Source of the DNA: CAXDRM01 sp963991775
GTDB lineage: Bacteria; Pseudomonadota; Alphaproteobacteria; Rickettsiales; JABIRX01
DNA: 14,838 nucleotides
Direction: 5' to 3'
NCBI GenBank assembly: GCA_963991775.1
Contig: CAXDRM010000029.1
Location: 1 to 14,838 of the forward strand
In this document: in pieces, positions 6,057 to 12,994 of the stretch
How positions within the stretch are numbered: position 1 is the first letter of the stretch
Layout: each line of letters starts with the position of its first letter
Position numbers and translations under genes: made by a program
Notes under the pieces: generated by a model
Told to the model about the DNA's origin: nothing
The model's database searches: none
Seen by the model: only the letters and a program-made list of their open reading frames with translations

Positions 6057-6254
6057 TTAACCATTAACAATTTTTACTAAATGAGGAATTTTATTGATCA
6101 TTCCTCTGGTAGCAGCAGTATCTTCCAAAGTTTTGGTAGAATTCAACTTTCTTAAACCCAAACCTTTTACTGTTGCACGTGCAATTTTACCTTGACCAAT
6201 AAGGCTTCCAATAAGTTTTACTTGCAAAGTTTTGCTTGCTTTAGATTTTGTCAT
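6057..6254 (-). CDS. rpmD: 50S ribosomal protein L30
   Basis: A 65-residue protein, slightly longer than the roughly 59-residue E. coli L30, with a short basic N-terminal extension (MTKSKASK). The family core is visible: LQVKLIGSLIGQGKIARATVKGLGLRKLNSTKTLEDT, then RGMINKIPHLVKIV. L30 is a small non-essential-in-some-lineages protein that binds 23S and 5S rRNA regions. Its position between rpsE and rplO is conserved. AGG about nine bases upstream of the ATG is the likely ribosome binding site, in the 10-base gap after rpsE. Confidence 0.97.
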   Translation of the reverse strand: MTKSKASKTLQVKLIGSLIGQGKIARATVKGLGLRKLNSTKTLEDTAATRGMINKIPHLVKIVNG

Positions 6255-6264
6255 GATAACTTAC

Positions 6265-6846
6265 CTATTTTGCTTCTTCTTTAACTTCAGCTTCTGCTGC
6301 TTCCTCTGCAGCCACATCATTATTAGCTGCTGCATCTTTGTTATTTCTGCGGTTGATAATATCACCAACTTTTTTACCTCTTTTACTCGCCAATCTTTTT
6401 GGAGAGTCTGTTCTTTCTAAAGCATCAAAAGTTGCTTTAACCAAATTATAAGGGTTAGAAGTTGCTAATGATTTTGATACCACATCTTGAATACCTACAG
6501 CTTCAAATACCGCACGCATCGCACCTCCAGCAATAATACCAGTTCCAGAAGGAGCATTCCTTACTACCACTTTAGCAGCACCAAATTTACCATAACTATC
6601 ATGATGAATAGTTCTACCTTCTCTTAAAGGAACTCTTACTAAATTTTTACGCGCAATTTTAGTTGCCTTTGCTCTTGCAGCAGTAACTTCTTTTGCTTTA
6701 CCAGTACCAAAACCTACTAAACCTTTTTTATCTCCTACTACAACCATGGCAGCAAAACCAAAATTTCTACCACCTTTTACTACTTTAGTAACTCGGTTAA
6801 CACATACTAGCTTTTCAACTAAATCAAGATTGCTACTGTCAATCAT
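6265..6846 (-). CDS. rpsE: 30S ribosomal protein S5 with acidic C-terminal tail
   Basis: A 193-residue protein; S5 maintains decoding fidelity and is part of the mRNA entry helicase region. The N-terminal double-stranded RNA-binding fold is seen in LVCVNRVTKVVKGGRNFGFAAMVVVGD (13-39) and GKAKEVTAARAKA, and the C-domain in NAPSGTGIIAGGAMRAVFEAVGIQDV. The globular part ends near GKKVGDIINRR (157-167). Residues 168-193 are an Ala/Glu/Asn-rich acidic tail absent from E. coli S5 (166 residues). AGAAG five bases before the ATG is the likely ribosome binding site in the 17-base gap after rplR. The stop is TAG. Confidence 0.98.
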   Translation of the reverse strand: MIDSSNLDLVEKLVCVNRVTKVVKGGRNFGFAAMVVVGDKKGLVGFGTGKAKEVTAARAKATKIARKNLVRVPLREGRTIHHDSYGKFGAAKVVVRNAPSGTGIIAGGAMRAVFEAVGIQDVVSKSLATSNPYNLVKATFDALERTDSPKRLASKRGKKVGDIINRRNNKDAAANNDVAAEEAAEAEVKEEAK

Positions 6847-6863
6847 ACTAACTTCTTATATAA

Positions 6864-7208
6864 TTAAAATTTTAAACCATTTTCACGAGCAGCATCTGCT
6901 AGAGCTTTTACTTTACCATGATAAAGATAAGCTCCACGATCATATACTACTTCAGTAATTTTTAGCTTTTTAGCTTTTTCAGCTATAGCTTTACCAACTT
7001 CTTGAGCGGCAGCTATATTAGTTTTTTTAGCTTTAGCAGCTAAGTTAGAAGCAGCTGCAACAGTGTTTGAAGCTACATCATCAATTAATTGTGCATATAT
7101 GTAAGAATTTGAAATAAACACACTTAACCTATGTTTACCATGCGCAGATTTTTTTAAGCTGCTTCTTACTCTTTTTTTTCTTTTATTAAAGCTACTTACT
7201 TTAGACAT
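6864..7208 (-). CDS. rplR: 50S ribosomal protein L18
   Basis: A 114-residue protein of typical size that brings 5S rRNA into the 50S central protuberance with L5. The basic N-terminus RKKRVRSSLKKSAHGKHRLSV leads to the family pattern VFISNSYIYAQLIDD, then VYDRGAYLYHGKVKALADAARENGLKF, the near-invariant C-terminus. It begins five bases after the rplF stop, using GAAG inside the rplF end as its probable ribosome binding site. The gene sits in the expected spc order, rplF-rplR-rpsE. Confidence 0.98.
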   Translation of the reverse strand: MSKVSSFNKRKKRVRSSLKKSAHGKHRLSVFISNSYIYAQLIDDVASNTVAAASNLAAKAKKTNIAAAQEVGKAIAEKAKKLKITEVVYDRGAYLYHGKVKALADAARENGLKF

Positions 7209-7213
7209 TTTAA

Positions 7214-7747
7214 TTACTTCTTCTTACCTTCTTTTCTAAAAATATATTCATCAGAATATTTAACACCTTTACCTTTATACGGCTCTGGCTTTCTTAGAGA
7301 TCTAATAACAGCGGCAGCCTGACCTAAAGCCTCATTATCAAATGAAGATAATTCAACGACAGTTGGTTTAGGACATTTAACTTCTACAGTTGCAGGAATT
7401 TCAAATTTGATTTCATGGCTGTAACCTAAATTCAAAGTAAGAAACTTATTTTTAACTGCAGCTTTGTAACCTACACCATTAATTTCAAGGGTTTTAGTAA
7501 AACCTGAGTTAACTCCTTGTACCATATTATTAACTAAGCTACGGAATAAACCCCATTTTTGCTTAGCAGTTTTACTATTTGATTTTCTAGTAAAAACTAA
7601 TTGATTCTCATTTTGCGCTACAGCAATATCACCATCAATTACACGTGATAACTCTCCTTTTGGACCTTTAACTGTAATATCTTGGCCATTAATTGCCACT
7701 GATACTGCTTCTGGTAATGTGATTGGTTGACTTCCTATTCTAGACAT
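7214..7747 (-). CDS. rplF: 50S ribosomal protein L6
   Basis: A 177-residue protein, the usual length, located near the factor-binding site of the 50S. It starts with the family pattern MSRIGSQPITLPEAVSV and contains the duplicated L6 fold: VKGPKGELSR in the first half and GVGYKAAVKNKFLTLNLGYSHEI in the second. It ends with the diagnostic PEPYKGKGVKYSDEYIFRKEGKKK region. It begins 8 bases after the rpsH stop, with only a GTAG-like weak ribosome binding site. Nothing unusual is seen in the sequence. Confidence 0.98.
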   Translation of the reverse strand: MSRIGSQPITLPEAVSVAINGQDITVKGPKGELSRVIDGDIAVAQNENQLVFTRKSNSKTAKQKWGLFRSLVNNMVQGVNSGFTKTLEINGVGYKAAVKNKFLTLNLGYSHEIKFEIPATVEVKCPKPTVVELSSFDNEALGQAAAVIRSLRKPEPYKGKGVKYSDEYIFRKEGKKK

Positions 7748-7755
7748 AAGCTACA

Positions 7756-8148
7756 TTAAAATATAACACATAAAATTTCGCCACCTACTTTGTGCTCTCT
7801 TGCGACATGATCAGCAACTACACCTTTAGGAGTTGAAACGATTGCTACACCTAAACCATTAAAATATTTAGGTAAATCAGCGATTTTGGAATATACTCTT
7901 CTACCTGGTTTAGAAACTCTTTTAAACTCACTGATAATTGGCTTACCAGCATCGTATTTTAAAGCTACATCGATAAATTTATTATCTTGCTCTGATTGCT
8001 TATAATCAGCAATAAAACCTTCATCTTTAAGCACATTCAACACGTTAGCATTAAGCTTTGAATTAACAACTTTAGTTATATCCAAACTTACGCTTTGCGC
8101 GTTTTTGATTCTTGCAATCATGTCTGATAATGCGTCATTTACATACAT
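7756..8148 (-). CDS. rpsH: 30S ribosomal protein S8
   Basis: A 130-residue protein of standard size, a primary 16S rRNA binder of the central domain and, in E. coli, the translational repressor of the spc operon. The N-terminus NDALSDMIARIKNAQ and the RNA-binding C-terminus with STPKGVVADHVAREHKVGGEILCVIF are characteristic, as is RVSKPGRRVYSKIADLPKYFNGLG. It starts 7 bases after rpsN, with AAGAA upstream as a possible ribosome binding site. Whether it represses its own operon here cannot be seen; the E. coli target lies around rplE, and I did not identify the equivalent structure. Confidence 0.98.
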   Translation of the reverse strand: MYVNDALSDMIARIKNAQSVSLDITKVVNSKLNANVLNVLKDEGFIADYKQSEQDNKFIDVALKYDAGKPIISEFKRVSKPGRRVYSKIADLPKYFNGLGVAIVSTPKGVVADHVAREHKVGGEILCVIF

Positions 8149-8155
8149 AATATTC

Positions 8156-8461
8156 TTACCAACTTGATTTGATTACTCCTGGAATTAGACCCCAACCTGC
8201 ATTCTCACGTAAAGAAACACGTGAAATACCAAAATCTCTGTAATAGCCTCTTGGTCTACCAGTAAGATTACATCTATTTCTATGTCTAATTTTTGCGCCA
8301 TTTCTTGGCAATTTAGCTAATTTTAGCTGAGCGTCGAATTTTTCTTGTGGAGAAGTTTCTTTAGACATTAGCGCTTTTTTAAGAGCAGCTCTTTTATTAG
8401 CGTCTCTTGCAATCAGCTTTTTGCGTCTGTTATTTTTTGCTACCGCACTAACTTTTGCCAT
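8156..8461 (-). CDS. rpsN: 30S ribosomal protein S14 (zinc-free long form)
   Basis: A 101-residue protein, matching the long S14 type without the CxxC zinc motif that the roughly 61-residue form carries. The N-terminal half is a basic helix (NNRRKKLIARDANKRAALKKA). The C-terminal half contains RNRCNLTGRPRGYYRDFGISRVSLRE and ends GWGLIPGVIKSSW, the family terminus. S14 lies in the 30S head near S3 and S10. It starts six bases after the rplE TAG stop; AGG in TAGGTAATTATG gives a close ribosome binding site. Confidence 0.98.
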   Translation of the reverse strand: MAKVSAVAKNNRRKKLIARDANKRAALKKALMSKETSPQEKFDAQLKLAKLPRNGAKIRHRNRCNLTGRPRGYYRDFGISRVSLRENAGWGLIPGVIKSSW

Positions 8462-8467
8462 AATTAC

Positions 8468-9007
8468 CTAGTTTCTAAATGGAAAATTAAATTTTTGAAG
8501 AAGTAACTTACATTCTGCATTAGTTTTTGCAGAAGTTACAATTGTGATATCCATACCCATAATTTGGGCAATCATATCATAACTAATTTCAGGAAAGACG
8601 ATTTGCTCTTTAAGACCAAAATTATAGTTACCTCTACCATCAAAACTTTTTGCAGATAAACCTCTAAAGTCTCTTACTCTTGGTAAGGCAATATTTATAA
8701 GACGGTCAAGAAACTCGTACATTTTTGCTTGTCTCAAAGTAACTTTACAACCAATTGGCATACCTTCTCTAAGCTTGAAAGTTGCTATTGATTTTCTTGC
8801 TTTAGTTAAAACTGCTTTTTGACCAGCAATTAAAGTAAGCTCTTCTTGAGCATTTTTTAAAATTTTACTATCATTTACAGCTTCACCAAGACCCATATTG
8901 ATCACGATTTTTTCAAGCTTTGGAACTTCCATTACATTTGGTAGCTCTAACTCTTTTTTAAGCTCTGCTTTGATTTTACTGTTATATAACTCGGATAATC
9001 TTGCCAT
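8468..9007 (-). CDS. rplE: 50S ribosomal protein L5
   Basis: A 179-residue protein of exactly the usual length; L5 holds 5S rRNA and touches P-site tRNA and S13 across the subunit bridge. Family landmarks are the N-terminal helix MARLSELYNSKI, then PKLEKIVINMGLGEAVND, AGQKAVLTKARKSIATFKLREGMPIGCKVTLR, the FRGLSAKSFDGRGNYNFGLKEQIVFPEI region and the final MDITIVTSAKTNAECKLLL. It starts one base after the rplX stop, with AGGAGAAG in the end of rplX as ribosome binding site. The stop is TAG. Confidence 0.99.
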   Translation of the reverse strand: MARLSELYNSKIKAELKKELELPNVMEVPKLEKIVINMGLGEAVNDSKILKNAQEELTLIAGQKAVLTKARKSIATFKLREGMPIGCKVTLRQAKMYEFLDRLINIALPRVRDFRGLSAKSFDGRGNYNFGLKEQIVFPEISYDMIAQIMGMDITIVTSAKTNAECKLLLQKFNFPFRN

Positions 9008-9008
9008 T

Positions 9009-9323
9009 TTAGATAACTTCTCCTGTTTTTTTGCTAACTCTTAATTTTTTACCTTCCTCAATCTTATAACCTAACTTGGTAGCTTGATTGTTTTTATCAT
9101 CAAAAAACATGATATTAGAAAGATTAATTGAAGCTTCTTTTGAGATAATTTGAGATTTCTCATTTTGATTTGTAGCTCTTTTATGTTTTTTTACTAAAGC
9201 CACACCTTCAACATAACAACGGTTTTTCTCAGGTAACATTTTAGTTATTTTACCTTTAGCACCTTTATGCTTACCAGAAATAACGATAACTTGATCGCCT
9301 TTTTTTAATTTTGATTTAGTCAT
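9009..9323 (-). CDS. rplX: 50S ribosomal protein L24
   Basis: A 104-residue protein, an assembly-initiating 23S rRNA binder found near the tunnel exit. A KOW motif lies at the N-terminus: LKKGDQVIVISGKHKGAKGKITKMLPEKNRCYVEGV, followed by VKKHKRATNQNEKSQIISKEASINLSNIM and a final GKKLRVSKKTGEVI. It overlaps the rplN stop by one base (TAATG), so the two are translationally coupled. It also has its own AGAGG at a 7-base spacing inside the end of rplN. Length and order are normal. Confidence 0.98.
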   Translation of the reverse strand: MTKSKLKKGDQVIVISGKHKGAKGKITKMLPEKNRCYVEGVALVKKHKRATNQNEKSQIISKEASINLSNIMFFDDKNNQATKLGYKIEEGKKLRVSKKTGEVI

Positions 9324-9691
9324 TATAATACCTCTGGTGCTAGTGAAACAATACGCATAAATCCTCTATTACGAATTTCACGCGCCACTGGACCAAAAAT
9401 CCTGGTACCGATTGGCTCTTTTGTTTTGTTAACTAGAACTACCGCATTTTTATCAAATCTAATAGTACTACCATCAGATCTTTTAGTTTCTTTAGCTGTT
9501 CTTACTATAAGAGCTCTAAAAATATCACCCTTTTTCACTTTACCATTTGGTAGAGCATTTTTTACAGATACTACAATAATATCACCTAAATTTGCGATAT
9601 TATGTTTAGAACCACCAAGCACTTTAATACATTGAACTTCTTTTGCTCCTGAATTATCTGCTACTTCTATTCTGCTTTGCATTTGAATCAT
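9323..9691 (-). CDS. rplN: 50S ribosomal protein L14
   Basis: A 122-residue protein with the family sequence throughout: MIQMQSRIEVADNSGAKEV, KVLGGSKHNIANLGDIIVVSVK, KKGDIFRALIVRT, DGSTIRFDKNAVVLVN and GTRIFGPVAREIR. L14 forms an intersubunit bridge with 16S rRNA and contacts L19. It opens the spc block, 11 bases after rpsQ. Its ribosome binding site GAGGTGA (9702-9696), four bases before the ATG, is the strongest in the window and overlaps the end of the rpsQ stop region, consistent with reinforced initiation at the start of a block. Confidence 0.99.
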   Translation of the reverse strand: MIQMQSRIEVADNSGAKEVQCIKVLGGSKHNIANLGDIIVVSVKNALPNGKVKKGDIFRALIVRTAKETKRSDGSTIRFDKNAVVLVNKTKEPIGTRIFGPVAREIRNRGFMRIVSLAPEVL

Positions 9692-9695
9692 AAGG

Positions 9696-9702
9696 TCACC
9701 TC
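9696..9702 (-). promoter_or_regulatory. Strong Shine-Dalgarno of rplN
   Basis: GAGGTGA on the minus strand lies four bases upstream of the rplN ATG and immediately after the rpsQ stop codon. It matches seven consecutive bases of the ideal anti-SD complement AAGGAGGTGA. Most genes here have only three to five matching bases, so this site stands out and fits a position at the S10/spc block border. Confidence 0.85.
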
Positions 9703-9939
9703 TTATTTAGCTTCAGCCACAACCAACCATCTTTTATTTTTAGATATTGGTTTTGATTCAATTATTGAAACTTGCTCACCACTAGCAACTTTATTTGAAG
9801 GATCGTGAGCAGCGTATTTTTTTGTAGTTGTTATGAATTTTTTATATACAGGATGCATGAATTTTCTAGTAACTTTAACAATTACTGTTTTATCACTTTT
9901 ATCGCTAACAACTGTGCCTTTTAATATTCTTTTTGGCAT
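9703..9939 (-). CDS. rpsQ: 30S ribosomal protein S17
   Basis: A 78-residue protein of normal size, one of the primary 16S rRNA binders that organises the 5' domain. The OB-fold pattern is clear: MPKRILKGTVVSDKSDKTVIVKVTRKFMHPVYKKFITTTKKYAAHDPSN, then the GEQVSIIESKPISKNKRWLVVE-like end (actual residues RWLVVAEAK). It starts five bases after the rpmC stop without an obvious Shine-Dalgarno, so it probably depends on coupling. It is the last gene of the S10 block before the strong rplN initiation site. Confidence 0.98.
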   Translation of the reverse strand: MPKRILKGTVVSDKSDKTVIVKVTRKFMHPVYKKFITTTKKYAAHDPSNKVASGEQVSIIESKPISKNKRWLVVAEAK

Positions 9940-9944
9940 TGTAA

Positions 9945-10136
9945 CTACGCTTTATTTTCTTGTTTCAAATAAGTTAAGATTCTAGCCACGTCTTTCTTAA
10001 TTTTTTTAACTCGAGACGTATCTTTATAATCCCCGTTTGCACGAAGGAGGTGAATATTATATAATTCTTTCTTTAAATCAACAAATAATTTCTCTAATTC
10101 GTCTTTTGTTTTTGACTTAATATCAGCAAACTTCAT
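9945..10136 (-). CDS. rpmC: 50S ribosomal protein L29
   Basis: A 63-residue protein, the usual size for L29, a two-helix protein near the exit tunnel that helps dock trigger factor and SRP. The sequence MKFADIKSKTKDELEKLFVDLKKELYNIHLLRANGDYKDTSRVKKIKKDVARILTYL (in two helices, about 5-38 and 43-60) fits the family; the usual NLRFQ core is replaced by NIHLLRA. I chose the ATG at 10136, one base after the rplP stop. An ATG at 10148 would add MVTK and overlap rplP, and a TTG at 10151 is also in frame. The stop is TAG. Confidence 0.93.
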   Translation of the reverse strand: MKFADIKSKTKDELEKLFVDLKKELYNIHLLRANGDYKDTSRVKKIKKDVARILTYLKQENKA

Positions 10137-10137
10137 T

Positions 10138-10554
10138 TTAGTTACCATCAATTCTTGTTACGAATTTTGCATCGAAAGGAAGCTTAGCTTTTGCTCTCAT
10201 TAATGCTTCACGTGCTACCTCTTCAGGAACACCATCTAATTCAAAAATTATGCGACCAGGTTTTACTCTAAATACATAATATTCTACTGAACCTTTACCT
10301 TTACCCATTCTTACATCAGTAGGTTTTTTAGTAACTGGAATATCAGGAAAAACTCTGATCCATAATTTACCAACTCTTTTCATATATCTAGTGATTGAAC
10401 GACGAGCAGCCTCAATTTGTCTAGAAGTAATTCTTTCTGGCTCAAGAGCTTTTAAACCATAAGCACCAAAAGCTAAAGTTGAACCACCCTTCGCATTACC
10501 TTTGATTCTACCTTTATGAGCTTTTTTATATTTTGTTCTTTTTGGCAATAACAT
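10138..10554 (-). CDS. rplP: 50S ribosomal protein L16
   Basis: A 138-residue protein, close to the 136 of E. coli; L16 lines the A-site region and is required for late 50S assembly. Characteristic parts are MLLPKRTKYKKAHKGRIKG at the start, ITSRQIEAARRSITRYMKR (42-60), WIRVFPDIPVTKKPTDVRMGKGKG (65-88) and GVPEEVAREALMRAKAKLP (108-126). Arg82 in VRMGKGKG aligns with the arginine that is hydroxylated in E. coli (R81). It begins 11 bases after rpsC; AAGG about nine bases upstream is the ribosome binding site. Confidence 0.98.
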   Translation of the reverse strand: MLLPKRTKYKKAHKGRIKGNAKGGSTLAFGAYGLKALEPERITSRQIEAARRSITRYMKRVGKLWIRVFPDIPVTKKPTDVRMGKGKGSVEYYVFRVKPGRIIFELDGVPEEVAREALMRAKAKLPFDAKFVTRIDGN

Positions 10555-10565
10555 AATAAAATACC

Positions 10566-11192
10566 TTATTCAGCTTCTTCTTTAAATACCCAAACTTTTA
10601 TACCAATAACTCCATAAGCAGTATTTGCTTCAGCAAGAGCATAATCTACATTGGCACGCAAAGTATGTAGAGGCACACGACCTTCACGATACCATTCTAC
10701 ACGAGCAATCTCAGCACCTGATAATCTACCAGAGCAGTTAATTCTAACACCTTTAGCACCCATTCTTAAGGCAGCTTGGATAGCTTTTTTCATTGCTCTT
10801 TTATAAGAAACACGTTTCTCAATTTGCTGAGCGATTGATTGAGCAATTAATTCTGCATTAGTTTCAGATTTTTTAATCTCAACAATATTTAAACTAACTT
10901 CTGAATCAGTAAATGATTTGATCTTATTTTTAATTTTTTCAATATCCGCTCCTCTTTTTCCGATAATGATACCAGGGCGAGCAGTTTGAATAGTAACTGT
11001 TGTTTTTTTAGCTTGTCTTTCGATTAAGACTTTGCTGATCGCTGCATTTTTAATATTGTCATTGATATATTTTCTGATTTTAAAATCTTCATTTAAACCA
11101 TCAACATATTCTTGACCTTCAGCGTACCAACGTGAATCCCAACTTTTGTTAAAACCGATACGAAAACCAACTGGATTAACTTTTTGACCCAT
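10566..11192 (-). CDS. rpsC: 30S ribosomal protein S3
   Basis: A 208-residue protein of the 30S head, part of the mRNA entry channel. It starts with the family pattern MGQKVNPVGFRIG. The KH domain has the GxxG-type loop GIIIGKRG (74-81). The C-terminal domain includes RINCSGRLSGAEIARVEWYREGRVPLHTLRANVDYALAEA and ends soon after KVWVFKE. It lacks most of the variable C-terminal extension seen in E. coli S3 (about 233 residues), which is normal for many bacteria. It starts one base after the rplV stop, and GAGG six bases before the ATG is a good ribosome binding site. Confidence 0.99.
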   Translation of the reverse strand: MGQKVNPVGFRIGFNKSWDSRWYAEGQEYVDGLNEDFKIRKYINDNIKNAAISKVLIERQAKKTTVTIQTARPGIIIGKRGADIEKIKNKIKSFTDSEVSLNIVEIKKSETNAELIAQSIAQQIEKRVSYKRAMKKAIQAALRMGAKGVRINCSGRLSGAEIARVEWYREGRVPLHTLRANVDYALAEANTAYGVIGIKVWVFKEEAE

Positions 11193-11193
11193 T

Positions 11194-11568
11194 TTATTCC
11201 TCTATTTCTTTAACAATTATTTCTAAGTTACTGAATGGCTTGAAGATACGAGCGCCTCTACCTCTAGCACGAGCTCTAAATCTTTTCATTACCAAACCTT
11301 TACCAACATTAACGCGATCTACTACCAAATTATCAATATCAAGATCATGATTATTCTCTGCATTAGCAACAGCAGAATTTAAGGCAGATTTAACAACATG
11401 CGCTACTCTCTTACTGCAAAAAGTAAGTTGGTTAAGAGCATCTTGTACTTTTAAACCTCTGATTAACTCAGCAACTAAACCTAATTTTTGCGGACTAACT
11501 CTGATTGATCTAGTGTAACTTCTAGCTTCATTATCAGCTAATCTTTTTTTATTTTTTACCTGTGGCAT
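11194..11568 (-). CDS. rplV: 50S ribosomal protein L22
   Basis: A 124-residue protein that lines the peptide exit tunnel with its long beta hairpin. The family core is SYTRSIRVSPQKLGLVAELIRGLKVQDALNQLTFCSKRVAHVVKSALNSAVANAENNHDLDIDNLVV, followed by the hairpin tip MKRFRARARGRGARIFKPFSNLEIIVKE. An N-terminal extension (MPQVKNKKRLADNEAR) makes it longer than E. coli L22 (110 residues), as in many alphaproteobacteria. The hairpin tip, where macrolide resistance changes occur, looks normal. AAGG four to five bases before the ATG is the ribosome binding site. Confidence 0.98.
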   Translation of the reverse strand: MPQVKNKKRLADNEARSYTRSIRVSPQKLGLVAELIRGLKVQDALNQLTFCSKRVAHVVKSALNSAVANAENNHDLDIDNLVVDRVNVGKGLVMKRFRARARGRGARIFKPFSNLEIIVKEIEE

Positions 11569-11580
11569 AATTACCTTAAA

Positions 11581-11859
11581 TTATCTTCTCTTAGCTTTAT
11601 CAACACCATGACCAGAATAATTTCTAGTTGGAGCAAATTCACCTAATTTGTGGTTAACCATATCTTCTTTAATTTGCACCGGGATAAATTTTTTCCCGTT
11701 ATAAACTGAAAAAGTTAAGCCAACAAACTCAGGAATAATCGTAGATCTTCTAGACCAAGTTTTGATTAAAACATTAATCTTACCTGAATCAAGAACTGTC
11801 TGAGCTTTTTTTAATAAATACCCATCAACAAATGGTGGTTTCCAAACTGATCTAGCCAT
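11581..11859 (-). CDS. rpsS: 30S ribosomal protein S19
   Basis: A 92-residue protein of standard length in the 30S head, in contact with S13. The family pattern runs throughout: MARSVWKPPFVDGYLLKKA, IKTWSRRSTIIPEFVGLTFSVYNGKKFIPV and the C-terminal NHKLGEFAPTRNYSGHGVDKAKRR. It starts 11 bases after the rplB stop with AGG six bases upstream (TAGGTAGATAATG). Order rplB-rpsS-rplV is conserved in bacteria. Nothing unusual is seen. Confidence 0.99.
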   Translation of the reverse strand: MARSVWKPPFVDGYLLKKAQTVLDSGKINVLIKTWSRRSTIIPEFVGLTFSVYNGKKFIPVQIKEDMVNHKLGEFAPTRNYSGHGVDKAKRR

Positions 11860-11870
11860 TATCTACCTAT

Positions 11871-12695
11871 TTATTTTTTATATCTTCTTCTGATTATAAA
11901 TTTATCGGTTGCTTTATTATTTCTAGTACGCAAACCTTTAGTTTTTTTACCCCATGGTGTAACTGGATGTCTACCACCTGAAGTTTTACCTTCACCACCA
12001 CCATGCGGATGATCTACTGGATTCATCGCTACACCTCTTACTTTAGGACGGCGACCTTTCCATACCATACGACCAGCTTTACCAAATTTTTGGTTTTGAT
12101 TATCTGGATTTGAAACTACACCAACTGTTGCCATGCATGCTTCACCAACCAAACGATACTCACCTGATCTAAGCTTAATTTGTACATAACCAGCATCTTT
12201 ACCGACTATTTGCACATATGAACCTGCACTTCTTGCAAGCTGTGCACCTTTACCTGATTTCATTTCTACATTGTGTACCAAAGTACCAACTGGAATGTTA
12301 GAAATTAACATCGCATTACCAGGAGCAACTTCAGTTTTAGTGGAAGAGATAATTTTATCTCCTTCTTTCAATTTTTGTGGAGCTACAATATAAGCAAACT
12401 CACCATCAGAATATTTTACCAATGCTATAAAAGCAGTTCTGTTAGGATCATATTCGATTCTTTCTACAACAGCTTCAACATCAAATTTATTTCTTTTAAA
12501 ATCAATTAAACGATATCTTTTCTTGTGACCACCACCAATATGACGAGAAGTAATGTGACCATGATTGTTACGACCACCAGTTTTACTGATACCTTTAGTT
12601 AGCTTTTTATAAGGCTTACCTGACCATAATTTATCAGAAACCAAAGTTAAATGACGTTGTGATGGGGTAACTGGTTGATATTTTTTTAATGCCAT
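11871..12695 (-). CDS. rplB: 50S ribosomal protein L2
   Basis: A 274-residue protein, one of the most conserved ribosomal proteins, needed for subunit association and peptidyl transferase centre structure. Landmarks are MALKKYQPVTPSQRHLTLV at the start, HGHITSRHIGGGHKKRYRLIDF (45-66) and NPVDHPHGGGEGKTSGGRHP (225-244). His229 in that loop occupies the same number as the E. coli histidine implicated in 50S activity. The C-terminus is basic (RRRYKK). It overlaps the rplW stop by one base (TAATG), so translation is coupled; AGG about ten bases upstream gives a weak ribosome binding site. Confidence 0.99.
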   Translation of the reverse strand: MALKKYQPVTPSQRHLTLVSDKLWSGKPYKKLTKGISKTGGRNNHGHITSRHIGGGHKKRYRLIDFKRNKFDVEAVVERIEYDPNRTAFIALVKYSDGEFAYIVAPQKLKEGDKIISSTKTEVAPGNAMLISNIPVGTLVHNVEMKSGKGAQLARSAGSYVQIVGKDAGYVQIKLRSGEYRLVGEACMATVGVVSNPDNQNQKFGKAGRMVWKGRRPKVRGVAMNPVDHPHGGGEGKTSGGRHPVTPWGKKTKGLRTRNNKATDKFIIRRRYKK

Positions 12696-12994
12696 TATTT
12701 GATACCTGTAGTTATATCTATTGGTTTATCCAATTTTACAAAGAACTTTTTAGTAGCAGCTCTTTGACCAATTTTACCTCTGAATCTTTTTACTTTTCCT
12801 TTGCTCAGTACAGAGTTAACTTTAAGCACTTTGCTATCCTTATAAAGATACTCGATCACATCTTTAATATTTTTTTTAGTAGCACTAGTTGGCGCTTGAA
12901 ATACCACATAAGAACCTTCAGATTGTTGCAAAGCTTTCTCAGTGATAACTGGGTTAACTTGACCAATATATTGTAGAGTTTTTTTATCCCTCAT
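12695..12994 (-). CDS. rplW: 50S ribosomal protein L23
   Basis: A 99-residue protein at the tunnel exit, the docking site for trigger factor and SRP. The family pattern is seen in NPVITEKALQQSEGSYVVFQAPTSATKKNIKDVIEYLY, then the flexible loop VLKVNSVLSKGKVKRFRGKIGQRAATKKFFVKLDKP and a short end. The ATG overlaps the last 11 bases of rplD, with AAAGG seven bases upstream inside rplD as ribosome binding site. The overlap and the family-like N-terminal length support this start. Confidence 0.98.
   Translation of the reverse strand: MRDKKTLQYIGQVNPVITEKALQQSEGSYVVFQAPTSATKKNIKDVIEYLYKDSKVLKVNSVLSKGKVKRFRGKIGQRAATKKFFVKLDKPIDITTGIK

Noticed and set aside
10038..10060. Perfect plus-strand Shine-Dalgarno AAGGAGGTGA
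   Set aside because: No start codon at a useful distance opens a plausible plus-strand gene; the site lies inside rpmC. Only its complement on the message strand is of interest and is reported as such.
12689..12976. Plus-strand hydrophobic frame opposite rplW
   Set aside because: It is the antisense of a conserved ribosomal protein gene; Phe/Ser-rich hydrophobic products are expected from the reverse of Lys/Glu-rich AT-rich genes.
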